Below, in pieces: positions 1 through 5,923 of a DNA stretch of 7,528 nt. The notes under the pieces are model-generated. The model was not told where the DNA came from, did not search any database, and saw nothing but the letters and a program-made list of their open reading frames with translations. The translations under genes and the position numbers were made by a program. This DNA comes from Nitrospina sp. (GTDB lineage Bacteria > Nitrospinota > Nitrospinia > Nitrospinales > Nitrospinaceae), in assembly GCA_004357365.1 (NCBI GenBank), contig SMVT01000013.1, positions 1-7,528 of the forward strand, in the 5' to 3' direction. Each line of letters starts with the position of its first letter. Position 1 is the first letter of the stretch.

Positions 1-210
1 ACCGAGGCCCAGTTTGGAGGGACGATGGACGACATGGATGCGCGAATTTTTAGCGGCCAGCTGGTCCAGAAGGGGGCCCGTCCCGTCGGGCGAATGGTCG
101 TCGACGATCAGAATGTCCACATCCGGCAGGTGGGAAAAAATTTCGTTGAGGAGATTTTCAACGTTGTCGGCTTCATTGTACGTCGCGGTAAAAACCAGGG
201 TTCCGGGCAT
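1..210 (-). CDS. Family 2 glycosyltransferase, polyprenyl-phosphate mannose synthase (DPM1) type, N-terminal part
   Basis: The reverse strand reads 70 uninterrupted codons from an ATG at 208-210 to the window edge, so the gene is 3'-truncated by the window. The product begins MPGTLVFTATYNEADN. It has the GT-A nucleotide-sugar binding fold signature TYNEADN (residues 10-16), the VDDHSPDGT segment (36-44) with the paired aspartates D37/D38 expected at the nucleotide/metal site, and HRPSKLGLG (62-70). This order is characteristic of dolichol/polyprenol-phosphate mannosyltransferases, which move a sugar from GDP-mannose (or a related donor) onto a membrane polyprenyl phosphate on the cytoplasmic face. 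The frame stays open upstream to a TAG at 298-300, but no other ATG/GTG/TTG lies in it, so this start is preferred; only a weak GTCGGA sits before it. It is co-directional with rmlBAD but separated from rmlD by the repeat-bounded block. The family is fairly certain; donor and acceptor are inferred. Confidence 0.85.
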   Translation of the reverse strand, partial: MPGTLVFTATYNEADNVENLLNEIFSHLPDVDILIVDDHSPDGTGPLLDQLAAKNSRIHVVHRPSKLGLG

Positions 211-454
211 GGAATCCGACTTTTGGAAAACAGGGAAATGTGGGTGGTTGGGACCAGGCGCGCGGCTTCCACGGCCTGAAAAGTCTACCTTTTCATTCTA
301 GGGCAACTTTTGCGGAAAACCGCTTTAACTTCCGGAGGATTTGGGAAGTCAACCGGGGGGTGGACAGGGGCCGGAAGGGGGAGGTGCGGAGGCCAGGGTG
401 ATCATGGACTCAATGAATGGCTTAAATTGAGTTAGTTTTTGGAAGGAAATCTTA
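211..454. other. Intergenic region upstream of the glycosyltransferase
   Basis: No convincing gene is seen here. A possible minus-strand -10 hexamer TAGAAT lies at 295-300, about 85 bp before the glycosyltransferase start, but without a good -35, so promoter status is weak. A perfect small palindrome GCGG-AAAA-CCGC lies at about 313-324. An AT-rich inverted repeat (ACTCAAT 408-414 with ATTGAGT 426-432, 11-nt loop) is followed on the plus strand by TAGTTTTT; it is too short and AT-rich to call a terminator. Base composition becomes AT-rich from about 408 onward, so foreign or relaxed sequence may begin somewhat before the repeat at 455. Confidence 0.5.
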
Positions 455-483
455 ATGTAGGCAAGAAGAGACTTGACCCCTTT
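455..483 (+). repeat. REP-like repeat, left copy
   Basis: The repeat reads ATGTAG, then one variable base, then CAAGAAGAGACTTGACCCC, then TTT. It matches the reverse complement of 1070-1098 at 28 of 29 positions; the only difference is G461 where the other copy has T in the same sense. GTAG immediately precedes an imperfect hairpin (CAAG 462-465 pairing with CTTG 472-475, loop AAGAGA), the layout known for REP sequences mobilised by RAYT (REP-associated tyrosine transposase) proteins. In this copy G461 faces A476, so the hairpin is one pair shorter and interrupted. Confidence 0.8.
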
Positions 484-541
484 CTATTTTCGGTGGGATA
501 TCAAACGATTACCATCACTGTACATCATTTTTGATCCCTAT

Positions 542-979
542 TCATCCCATGGGGTATAGGCTCTTTATCTTTTTTGGAATTTTATCAATATCAAAGTGGT
601 GCTTTTGGCATTCCTTCTGCCAGTGGTCAGCCTCATCATTTTTGCCTAATTCAAGGTTACACCTAGAAATCATATCTTTAGTCCAGGTTAATAGGTACTC
701 ACGAGTATTAGGTTTTAAAAATTTTCTAGATTTAATAAGGTGTATCCCCTGAGAGAATTCTTTAATAGCATTTTTGCAGTCATCATAAGTAACAAACAAA
801 ATTCGGCCACGGAACAGGTGATATCTGTACAATCTACCTTCGAAAAACTCTTTATGCTTGTCAAGCAGGGTTAACGCCTCTTTTTGTTTTCCAGCAACTT
901 GTAATTCTAAAACCTCTCTTAAAACAAATGCTGCTTTTATTGCCTTCGGAAAAGCTTTGATAAATTTAATTAGTTTCAT
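542..979 (-). CDS. Hypothetical TPR-like helical protein, 145 aa
   Basis: I do not recognise this protein. It has 145 residues and begins MKLIKFIKAFPKAIKAAF, a basic amphipathic stretch but not a clear signal peptide. It then looks wholly alpha-helical with tetratricopeptide-like pieces: AGKQKEALTLLDK (29-41), KNAIKEFSQGIHLIKS (69-84) and LGKNDEADHWQKE (111-123) each have the small-residue/Gly-xxx-Glu-Ala spacing of TPR helices. The protein is very lysine-rich, without membrane segments or catalytic motifs. The gene is AT-rich (about 36% GC over most of its length) and uses A/T-ending codons, unlike the neighbouring rml genes. Its ATG (977-979) overlaps the TGA of an upstream frame in an ATGA junction, suggesting translational coupling to a gene now mostly missing; its own ribosome binding site is weak. 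It lies between the REP-like repeats. It could be an orphan immunity or accessory protein, but nothing shows that. Confidence 0.65.
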   Translation of the reverse strand: MKLIKFIKAFPKAIKAAFVLREVLELQVAGKQKEALTLLDKHKEFFEGRLYRYHLFRGRILFVTYDDCKNAIKEFSQGIHLIKSRKFLKPNTREYLLTWTKDMISRCNLELGKNDEADHWQKECQKHHFDIDKIPKKIKSLYPMG

Positions 980-1065
980 GAAATAAAATCTTTTAAAAAT
1001 TCAAGGATATCTCTCAATATGTCGACTGCTCTTGGTCCTGGAGGAATTTGCGGTTCAAATTTCTT
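976..1065 (-). pseudogene. C-terminal remnant of a gene truncated at the repeat border
   Basis: A minus-strand frame of 29 codons runs from just inside the right repeat to a TGA at 976-978, after an in-frame TAA at 1066-1068. It has no ATG; a TTG at 1015-1017 is the only possible start. The peptide contains FEPQIPPGPRAVDIL followed by an amphipathic helix-like tail ending in FLKDFIS, which looks like real protein rather than random translation. Its stop overlaps the start of the 145-aa gene by one ATGA, typical of co-translated gene pairs. I read it as the last residues of an upstream partner gene cut off where the REP-like repeat begins. The parent family is not recognised, and chance remains possible for so short a frame. 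Confidence 0.4.
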
Positions 1066-1069
1066 TTAA

Positions 1070-1098
1070 AAAGGGGTCAAGTCTCTTCTTGACTACAT
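1070..1098 (-). repeat. REP-like repeat, right copy, possible terminator hairpin after rmlD
   Basis: This is the inverted partner of 455-483. Read on the minus strand it gives GTAG, then a perfect 6-bp hairpin GTCAAG-AAGAGA-CTTGAC, then CCCC and a run of five T. It starts 4 bp after the rmlD stop codon. A stem followed by a T run in the direction of rml transcription could act as a weak intrinsic terminator or as an mRNA 3'-end stabiliser for rmlBAD, as reported for REP elements in other bacteria. The stem is short and a CCCC gap separates it from the T run, so termination is only a possibility. Confidence 0.8.
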
Positions 1099-1102
1099 AA
1101 GG

Positions 1103-2008
1103 TCACCGGCTGAGGCAATAATTCAGCGTAATATCCCACGCCGGCGGAGTGATGCCGAACGCCGACCGCATTTTTTCCGTGGCGAGGACCGAGTTGGCCG
1201 GTCGCCGGGCGGCGGTGGGATACTCCGACGTGGGAATCGGGATCAGTTTCGTATCCCGCGTTGTGGGGGAGGCTTCCACAATGGCTTTGGCGAATCCAAA
1301 CCAGCTGGTCTGCCCGGTGCACACCAGGTTGTACAGACCGGAGGCTTGCTCGAACCGGGAGAGGTCTCCCGGTGAATGTTCCGGCAACACCTGGGACAAA
1401 ACATTGGCGGTTATCTGGGCGATGGTCCGGCACCAGGTGGGCGATCCGACCTGGTCGTCCACGATTTTCAATTCATCGCGTTCTTTCGCCAACCGCCGGA
1501 TGGTGAGCAGAAAATTTTTACCCTGCAAGCCGTACACCCAGCCGGTTCGGAAGATCAGGTGCGGCGGGCCGGCGGATTGGATCGCTTCGTCCCCGGCCAG
1601 CTTGGTGCGGCCATACACGCTCAGCGGGTTCGGGGCGTCCTCTTCGGTGTAAGGTCCGGGTTTGTTGCCGTCGAACACGTAATCGGTGGAAAAATGCACC
1701 AGCGCGGCGCCCTGCCGTTTTGCCTCTTCCGCCAGAATCGCGGGGGCGGTGGCGTTGACCGCCTGCGCCAGCTCCGCTTCATCTTCCGCCTTATCCACCG
1801 CGGTGTAGGCGGCGGCATTGACAATCACCTGGGGACGGACCTCGCGGAGGGTTTCACGGATGCGGTCCGCCTGCGTCAAATCCAGATCGTCTTTGCCGAA
1901 TGTCACCAGTTTTCCCAGCGGTTGCAGCAGTGCGGACAACTGGCCACCCACATGTCCCTCTTTTCCGATCAAAAGAATTTTCCAGGCGTTCGGGGACGAT
2001 ACGTTCAT
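1103..2008 (-). CDS. rmlD: dTDP-4-dehydrorhamnose reductase
   Basis: RmlD (RfbD) is the last enzyme of the dTDP-L-rhamnose pathway: it reduces the 4-keto group of dTDP-4-dehydro-L-rhamnose with NAD(P)H in the cytoplasm. The 301-residue product has the family's normal length. It carries the Rossmann glycine motif G15-KE-G18-HV-G21, then VNAAAYTAVDKAE (63-75), FSTDYVFDG (106-114), the short-chain dehydrogenase catalytic pair Y132-GRT-K136, RTGWVYG (154-160), DDQVGSPTW (184-192) and RRPANSVL (268-275), all typical of RmlD. The first nine residues extend slightly before the usual KILLIG start, but no better start codon is present. No clear Shine-Dalgarno precedes the ATG; it lies 24 bp after rmlA, so coupling to upstream translation is likely. 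The stop is 4 bp from a REP-like repeat. Confidence 0.95.
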   Translation of the reverse strand: MNVSSPNAWKILLIGKEGHVGGQLSALLQPLGKLVTFGKDDLDLTQADRIRETLREVRPQVIVNAAAYTAVDKAEDEAELAQAVNATAPAILAEEAKRQGAALVHFSTDYVFDGNKPGPYTEEDAPNPLSVYGRTKLAGDEAIQSAGPPHLIFRTGWVYGLQGKNFLLTIRRLAKERDELKIVDDQVGSPTWCRTIAQITANVLSQVLPEHSPGDLSRFEQASGLYNLVCTGQTSWFGFAKAIVEASPTTRDTKLIPIPTSEYPTAARRPANSVLATEKMRSAFGITPPAWDITLNYCLSR

Positions 2009-2032
2009 GGGCGGTATGTGGACCGGGCCGCT

Positions 2033-2920
2033 TTAAGAGAAAGGGCGGTCCCGCTCGAGCAGGTTCAACAGGTATTGGCCGTACCCGTTCTTTTTGAGCG
2101 GGGCGGCCAGTTGTTCCAACCGGGCGGCGTCGATCAAACCCAGGTTGAAAGCGATTTCCTCAGGACAGGAAATCTTGAGGCCCTGACGGCGTTCGATGGT
2201 TTCGATGAAATTAGTGGCTTCCATTAAATCGTTGTGCGAGCCGGTATCGAGCCAGGCGAAACCGCGGCCCAGAATATCCACCGTCAATTCTCCCTTGTTC
2301 AAATAATGCTTGTTGACGTCGGTGATCTCCAGTTCGCCGCGCGCGGACGGTTTGAGTTGGGCGGCGATGTCCACCACCTGATTGTCGTAAAAGTAAAGGC
2401 CGGTCACCACGTAATTGGATTTGGGATGTTTCGGTTTTTCCTCCAGGCTGACGGCCTTCCCGTTGGCGTCGAATTCCGCCACGCCGTAGTCTTCTGGATT
2501 TTTGACCCAGTACCCGAACACCGTGGCGCCCTTGTCCCGTTCCCGGGCTTTACGCACCAGCCCCACCAGTCCATGGCCGTAAAAAACATTGTCGCCGAGG
2601 ATCAGACAGCATCCGTCGTCACCGATAAATTCCCGGCCGATGATGAACGCCTGCGCCAGCCCTCCCGGCTCGGGTTGGGTGGCGTAGCGGATTTGGATGC
2701 CCCACTGGCTGCCGTCCTTCAGCAGTTCCTGGAACAGCGGTTGATCGTGCGGGGTGGTGATGATCAGGATATCGGTAATGCCCGACAGCATCAGCGTGGA
2801 GAGCGGGTAATAGATCATCGGCTTGTCGTACAACGGGAGCAGTTGTTTGCTGACGACCTGGGTCAACGGGTAGAGCCGGGTGCCCGACCCGCCCGCGAGT
2901 ATGATGCCTTTATGGATCAT
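2033..2920 (-). CDS. rmlA: Glucose-1-phosphate thymidylyltransferase
   Basis: RmlA (RfbA) joins dTTP and glucose-1-phosphate to give dTDP-glucose and pyrophosphate, the entry step to dTDP-rhamnose and other dTDP-deoxysugars. The 295-residue protein has the expected length for the long allosteric form. The nucleotidyltransferase signature GGSGTRLYPLT (10-20) with R15 is followed by K25 in SKQLLP, QPEPGGLAQAF (82-92), LGDNVFYG (108-115) with metal-binding D110, EEKP (160-163), GELEITDVN (195-203) and WLDTGSHN (223-230). The ATG at 2918-2920 is the canonical start (MIHKGIILAGG). It lies 12 bp after rmlB, and its AGGGA ribosome binding site overlaps the rmlB stop codon. It is the middle gene of the rmlBAD unit, presumably feedback-inhibited by dTDP-rhamnose as in the family. 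Confidence 0.97.
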   Translation of the reverse strand: MIHKGIILAGGSGTRLYPLTQVVSKQLLPLYDKPMIYYPLSTLMLSGITDILIITTPHDQPLFQELLKDGSQWGIQIRYATQPEPGGLAQAFIIGREFIGDDGCCLILGDNVFYGHGLVGLVRKARERDKGATVFGYWVKNPEDYGVAEFDANGKAVSLEEKPKHPKSNYVVTGLYFYDNQVVDIAAQLKPSARGELEITDVNKHYLNKGELTVDILGRGFAWLDTGSHNDLMEATNFIETIERRQGLKISCPEEIAFNLGLIDAARLEQLAAPLKKNGYGQYLLNLLERDRPFS

Positions 2921-2929
2921 GAATGACGG

Positions 2930-2934
2930 TCCCT
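2930..2934 (-). promoter_or_regulatory. rmlA ribosome binding site overlapping the rmlB stop
   Basis: Minus-strand AGGGA lies 9 bases before the rmlA ATG and shares bases with the rmlB TAG stop at 2933-2935. This arrangement suggests that ribosomes finishing rmlB help start rmlA. A similar TAGGGACC sequence precedes rmlB. Confidence 0.55.
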
Positions 2935-3997
2935 ATTTCTCGCCCAGTCCCAGGCGTTCTCCCCGGTATTCCCCGGAGGCGACGCGTTCCACCCAATCCC
3001 GGTGATCGAGGTACCACCGGACGGTTTTGCGTATGCCGGTTACGAACGTTTCCTCCGGTTTCCATCCCAGTTCCCGTTGCAGTTTGCCGGCGTCGATGGC
3101 GTAGCGGCGGTCGTGTCCCGGACGGTCCTCCACGAAACGGATCAGCGATGCATGAGGCTTGTGGGAAGAATCCGGCACCATTTCGTCGAGCAGTCCGCAA
3201 ATGGTTTTCACCACATCCAGATTGGCCATTTCGTTGTGACCGCCGATGTTGTACACCTCGCCGACCGTTCCCCGGTCCAGCACCGTGAGAATCGCCCGGC
3301 AGTGATCTTCCACATACAGCCAGTCGCGCACCTGCATGCCGTCTCCGTAAACCGGAAGCGGTTCCCCGGCCAGCGCCTTTTGAATGATCAGCGGAATCAG
3401 CTTTTCCGGAAATTGATAGGGGCCGTAGTTGTTGGAACAGTTGGTGATCAGCACCGGCAACCCGTAGGTGTGATGATAGGCCCGCACCAGGTGATCCGCC
3501 CCGGCTTTCGAAGCGGAGTAGGGCGAGCTTGGGGCGTAGGGCGTCTCTTCGGTAAAATACCCCTTGGCGCCCAGACTGCCGTACACCTCATCCGTGGACA
3601 CGTGAAGAAAGCGAAGCGATGCGCGATCTTTGTCGGGAGACGCCGCGTGGTAGTTGCGAAACGCTTCCAGCAACTCGAACGTGCCCACCACGTTGGTCTG
3701 GATGAATTCGCCCGGCGAATCGATGGAGCGGTCGACATGGGACTCCGCCGCGAAATTGATGACGGCCGAAGGCCGGTGCCGGTCCATGAGGTCCTTGACC
3801 AGGGCGCGGTCCTGAATGCTGCCGTGAACGAAAACGTGATTGGGGTCATCCATCACGGGGGCCAGTGTGTCCAGATTCCCGGCATAAGTCAGGGCGTCCA
3901 GGTTGACGACCCGGACGTCTCCCCGGCCGATCAGGCCAAGAACGAAATTGCTTCCGATAAAACCGGCGCCGCCGGTGACTAAATAAACCTGGGTCAT
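2933..3997 (-). CDS. rmlB: dTDP-glucose 4,6-dehydratase
   Basis: RmlB (RfbB) is an NAD+-dependent extended short-chain dehydrogenase that converts dTDP-glucose to dTDP-4-keto-6-deoxyglucose, the branch point for rhamnose and amino-deoxysugars. The 354-residue product is full length. It shows GGAGFIGSNF (9-18) for NAD+ binding, LDALTYAGNL (33-42), AAESHVDRSID (83-93), STDEVYG (134-140) with the catalytic T135-D136-E137 region, Y160-SAS-K164, NCSNNYGPYQFPEKL (186-200), VRDWLYVEDHC (223-233) and RPGHDRRYAID (292-302), all diagnostic for RmlB. The ATG at 3995-3997 gives the usual MTQVYLVTGGAG start, and AGGGA (4004-4008) lies 6 bases upstream. It is the first gene of the rmlB-rmlA-rmlD unit, read from the promoter at 4111-4139, and divergent from nadE. 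Confidence 0.97.
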   Translation of the reverse strand: MTQVYLVTGGAGFIGSNFVLGLIGRGDVRVVNLDALTYAGNLDTLAPVMDDPNHVFVHGSIQDRALVKDLMDRHRPSAVINFAAESHVDRSIDSPGEFIQTNVVGTFELLEAFRNYHAASPDKDRASLRFLHVSTDEVYGSLGAKGYFTEETPYAPSSPYSASKAGADHLVRAYHHTYGLPVLITNCSNNYGPYQFPEKLIPLIIQKALAGEPLPVYGDGMQVRDWLYVEDHCRAILTVLDRGTVGEVYNIGGHNEMANLDVVKTICGLLDEMVPDSSHKPHASLIRFVEDRPGHDRRYAIDAGKLQRELGWKPEETFVTGIRKTVRWYLDHRDWVERVASGEYRGERLGLGEK

Positions 3998-4110
3998 TAC
4001 GGGTCCCTAAGGTGATGAAATGGGATCGGATGGGTCACGGTGCCGTCTTCGAGCCTGGGGGCGAAATGATCGTTAAACCGCTCGACAGGCCGGACAATCC
4101 CCAAAAAAGT

Positions 4111-4139
4111 ATTTTAAACTAATTTACCAAGCCTGTAAA
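4111..4139 (-). promoter_or_regulatory. Sigma70-type promoter for the rmlBAD unit
   Basis: On the minus strand a -35 hexamer TTTACA (4134-4139) and a -10 hexamer TAAAAT (4111-4116) are separated by exactly 17 bp, each matching consensus at five of six bases. Transcription would start near 4104, leaving a leader of about 105 nt before rmlB. The leader can form a 6-bp stem between GCTCGA (4080-4085) and TCGAGC (4049-4054) with a long loop, whose role is unknown. The -35 overlaps half of an inverted repeat (ACAGGC 4085-4090 / GCCTGT 4131-4136), a conceivable operator. Confidence 0.5.
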
Positions 4140-4149
4140 AACATTACTA

Positions 4150-4155
4150 TATAAT
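4150..4155 (+). promoter_or_regulatory. Candidate -10 element for nadE
   Basis: A perfect TATAAT lies 31 bp before the nadE ATG. No good -35 sits at 16-18 bp; the nearest resemblance is TTTACC at 4123-4128, with a 21-bp spacer, which is too long. If used, the transcript would start near 4162 with a leader of about 25 nt that has no visible Shine-Dalgarno (the leader holds CCTCCTC, the complement). The weak -35 may imply activator dependence, or the hexamer may be chance in AT-rich DNA. Confidence 0.4.
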
Positions 4156-4186
4156 AGGGATCGCAAGACCTCCTCAACCCAGAACC

Positions 4187-5842
4187 ATGGAGCGAACCGG
4201 ATTGAAAATTGCCCTGGCTCAGTTGAACCCGACCATTGGCGACCTGGAGGGGAACTCCCGGAAAATCGAAGACGCCTGCCGTGCCGCCGAAAAAGCGGGG
4301 GCGGATCTGGTGGTGGCTTCCGAGCTGGCGTTGACGGGGTATCCGCCCCGGGACCTGCTCTACAAGCCGGAATTAATTTCTGATGGACAAAAAGCCCTGG
4401 CCGATCTGGTGTCCAAAATCCAGAGTCCGGCCGTTCTCCTGGGGCATGTCGGAAAACACGAGGGCACCACTGGCAAGGGTCTGACCAATTCCGCGACCCT
4501 TTTCCACCGTGGAAAAATTCTGGCCCAGGCCGATAAAGTGCTCCTGCCTTCCTATGACGTTTATGATGAAACCCGCTACTTTCAGGCGGGGAGCCGCCCG
4601 GTGGTTTATGAAGGGTTCGGCAAGAAACTCGGCATCACCCTCTGTGAGGATATCTGGAACTTCCCCGGCTTTTACGATCAGGACATCTATCAATCCAACC
4701 CGGTCGAGGAATTGGTGCAAGCGGGTGCCGAGATTATTCTTAACGTTTCCGCCTCGCCCTACTGCGTCGGCCGCTGGCAAACCCGCCTTGAGCTGGGACG
4801 TTACATCGTGAAACAGTTCCATCTTCCTTTTGTGCTGGTCAACCAGGTCGGCGGCAACGACGACCTGCTGTTCGACGGCCACAGTTTCGCCCTGTCCGCC
4901 ACCGGGGAGGTCATCGCGCAAGCCAAAGGGTTTGAAGAGGACCTGGTGCTGGTCGATCTGGACCAGAGTAAGGGCGATCTGCGTCCCACTCCGGAATGCG
5001 ATGAAGATGAAATGTTTCGCGGCCTGGTGATGGGAGTGCGGGATTATCTGAACAAATGCGGTTATCAGAAAGCGGTGGTCGGCCTTTCCGGCGGCATCGA
5101 CTCCGCGGTGGTCGCGGCGGTGGCCGTCGAGGCGCTGGGCTCCAAGAATGTGATGGGCATCAGCATGCCGTCCCAGTACACGGCGGACCAGAGCATCTCC
5201 GATGCAAAACGCCTGGCCAATAATCTGGGCATCGCGTTTTCGATTGTTTCCATCAGGAAGTTGTTTGATGAATACAGGCATTCGTTGAGTCCGCTGTTTC
5301 CGGATATGGCGGAAGACGTCACCGAAGAGAATATCCAGGCGCGGATACGCGGCAACATTTTGATGGCGGCGTCGAACAAGCTGGGAAGCATGGTACTTTC
5401 CACCGGTAACAAAAGCGAGATGTCGGTGGGTTATTGTACGCTCTACGGCGATATGGCCGGGGGCCTGTCGGTGATTTCCGACGTGCCGAAGATGAAGGTG
5501 TACGCGCTGGCGGACTGGATCAACCGCGATCATGAAATCATTCCGCGCAGCATCATCGAGCGGCCGCCGACGGCGGAGCTGAGGCCCAATCAAACCGATC
5601 AGGACAGCCTGCCGCCTTACGAGGTGCTCGACCCCATTCTCGAAGGCTATGTGGAGAAGCACTGGTCAGTCGACCGGTTGATCGAGGAAGGTTTTGACGC
5701 CGAGGTGGTCCGGCAGGTGGCGCGCAAGGTGGATCAGAATGAATACAAGCGAAACCAGGCCGCGCCCGGCCTCAAGGTCACGGCCAAAGCGTTCGGCTCC
5801 GGCAGGCGCAATCCCATCGCACAAAAATTCCGAAAATATTGA
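4187..5842 (+). CDS. nadE: NAD+ synthetase, glutamine-hydrolysing
   Basis: This enzyme makes NAD+ from deamido-NAD+, ATP and ammonia released from glutamine, the last step of NAD biosynthesis in the cytoplasm. The 551-residue protein has two domains in the normal order and length. The N-terminal nitrilase-like glutaminase (about 6-260) shows the catalytic triad E46 (ASELALTGYPPRDLL), K117 (DKVLLPSYDVYDE) and C153 (TLCEDIW). The C-terminal synthetase (about 275-551) carries the ATP pyrophosphatase P-loop SGGIDSA (301-307), MPSQYTADQS (327-336), ENIQARIRGN (381-390), STGNKSEMSVGYCTLYGD (405-422) and RPPTAELRPNQTDQDSLPPY (459-478). The ATG at 4187 is chosen because the next residues match the family start (KIALAQLNP). 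It stands alone, divergent from rmlB and convergent with the aminotransferase gene 49 bp downstream. Nothing links it functionally to its sugar neighbours. Confidence 0.97.
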   Translation: MERTGLKIALAQLNPTIGDLEGNSRKIEDACRAAEKAGADLVVASELALTGYPPRDLLYKPELISDGQKALADLVSKIQSPAVLLGHVGKHEGTTGKGLTNSATLFHRGKILAQADKVLLPSYDVYDETRYFQAGSRPVVYEGFGKKLGITLCEDIWNFPGFYDQDIYQSNPVEELVQAGAEIILNVSASPYCVGRWQTRLELGRYIVKQFHLPFVLVNQVGGNDDLLFDGHSFALSATGEVIAQAKGFEEDLVLVDLDQSKGDLRPTPECDEDEMFRGLVMGVRDYLNKCGYQKAVVGLSGGIDSAVVAAVAVEALGSKNVMGISMPSQYTADQSISDAKRLANNLGIAFSIVSIRKLFDEYRHSLSPLFPDMAEDVTEENIQARIRGNILMAASNKLGSMVLSTGNKSEMSVGYCTLYGDMAGGLSVISDVPKMKVYALADWINRDHEIIPRSIIERPPTAELRPNQTDQDSLPPYEVLDPILEGYVEKHWSVDRLIEEGFDAEVVRQVARKVDQNEYKRNQAAPGLKVTAKAFGSGRRNPIAQKFRKY

Positions 5843-5884
5843 ATAACAGGCGGACTTTTGTCGGGAGTTGGGCGGGAGAGAAAG

Positions 5885-5923
5885 CCGGGACTTAATGAGA
5901 AGAAATAAACGCCCGGATTTTTT
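5885..5923 (+). terminator. Weak candidate terminator after nadE
   Basis: CCGGG (5885-5889) can pair with CCCGG (5912-5916), followed by A and six T on the plus strand, 43 bp after the nadE stop. The stem has only 5 bp and a 22-nt loop, and most of it lies inside the 3' end of the opposing aminotransferase gene, so the T run also encodes Lys-Ile codons there. It is a possible but unproven transcript end between convergent genes. Confidence 0.25.

Larger units (their letters stand above)
455..1098. mobile_element. Low-GC block bounded by REP-like inverted repeats
   Basis: A 644-bp block is enclosed by two 29-bp inverted repeats (455-483 and 1070-1098) with a single mismatch. By hand count the interior is about 36% GC over 601-960, against about 58% in a sampled stretch of rmlA, which points to foreign origin. 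The block holds one intact small gene and one gene tail, both on the minus strand, and no transposase. The right repeat ends 4 bp past the rmlD stop codon, so the block sits precisely between rmlD and the glycosyltransferase without damaging either. No target-site duplication is visible, which fits REP/RAYT-type mobility rather than a DDE insertion sequence. The mobile nature is inferred from structure; it could also be an older gene insertion onto which REP sequences were later added. Confidence 0.55.

Noticed and set aside
408..440. Intrinsic terminator on the plus strand (7-bp stem, then TAGTTTTT)
   Set aside because: The stem is AT-rich with an 11-nt loop, and no plus-strand gene lies upstream to need it.
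531..752. Plus-strand 73-codon frame inside the low-GC block
   Set aside because: It is antisense to the 145-aa gene and has no homology-like features; the minus-strand frame is longer and has TPR-like periodicity.
450..1103. Target-site duplication outside the inverted repeats
   Set aside because: The flanks (ATCTTA on the left, AAGG on the right) do not match each other, so no direct duplication can be claimed.
1077..1433. Minus-strand 118-codon frame overlapping the 3' part of rmlD and the right repeat
   Set aside because: It is an out-of-frame shadow of rmlD; the rmlD frame is intact with all motifs, so no frameshifted product is needed.
3002..3982. Plus-strand open frame of 326 codons opposite rmlB
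   Set aside because: It is antisense to rmlB, has no family motifs and is explained by GC-rich codon bias.
4373..5662. Long minus-strand open frame of 429 codons opposite nadE
   Set aside because: It is the antisense shadow of nadE, whose plus-strand product carries every catalytic motif of the family; the antisense product is rich in His/Arg without any recognisable domain.
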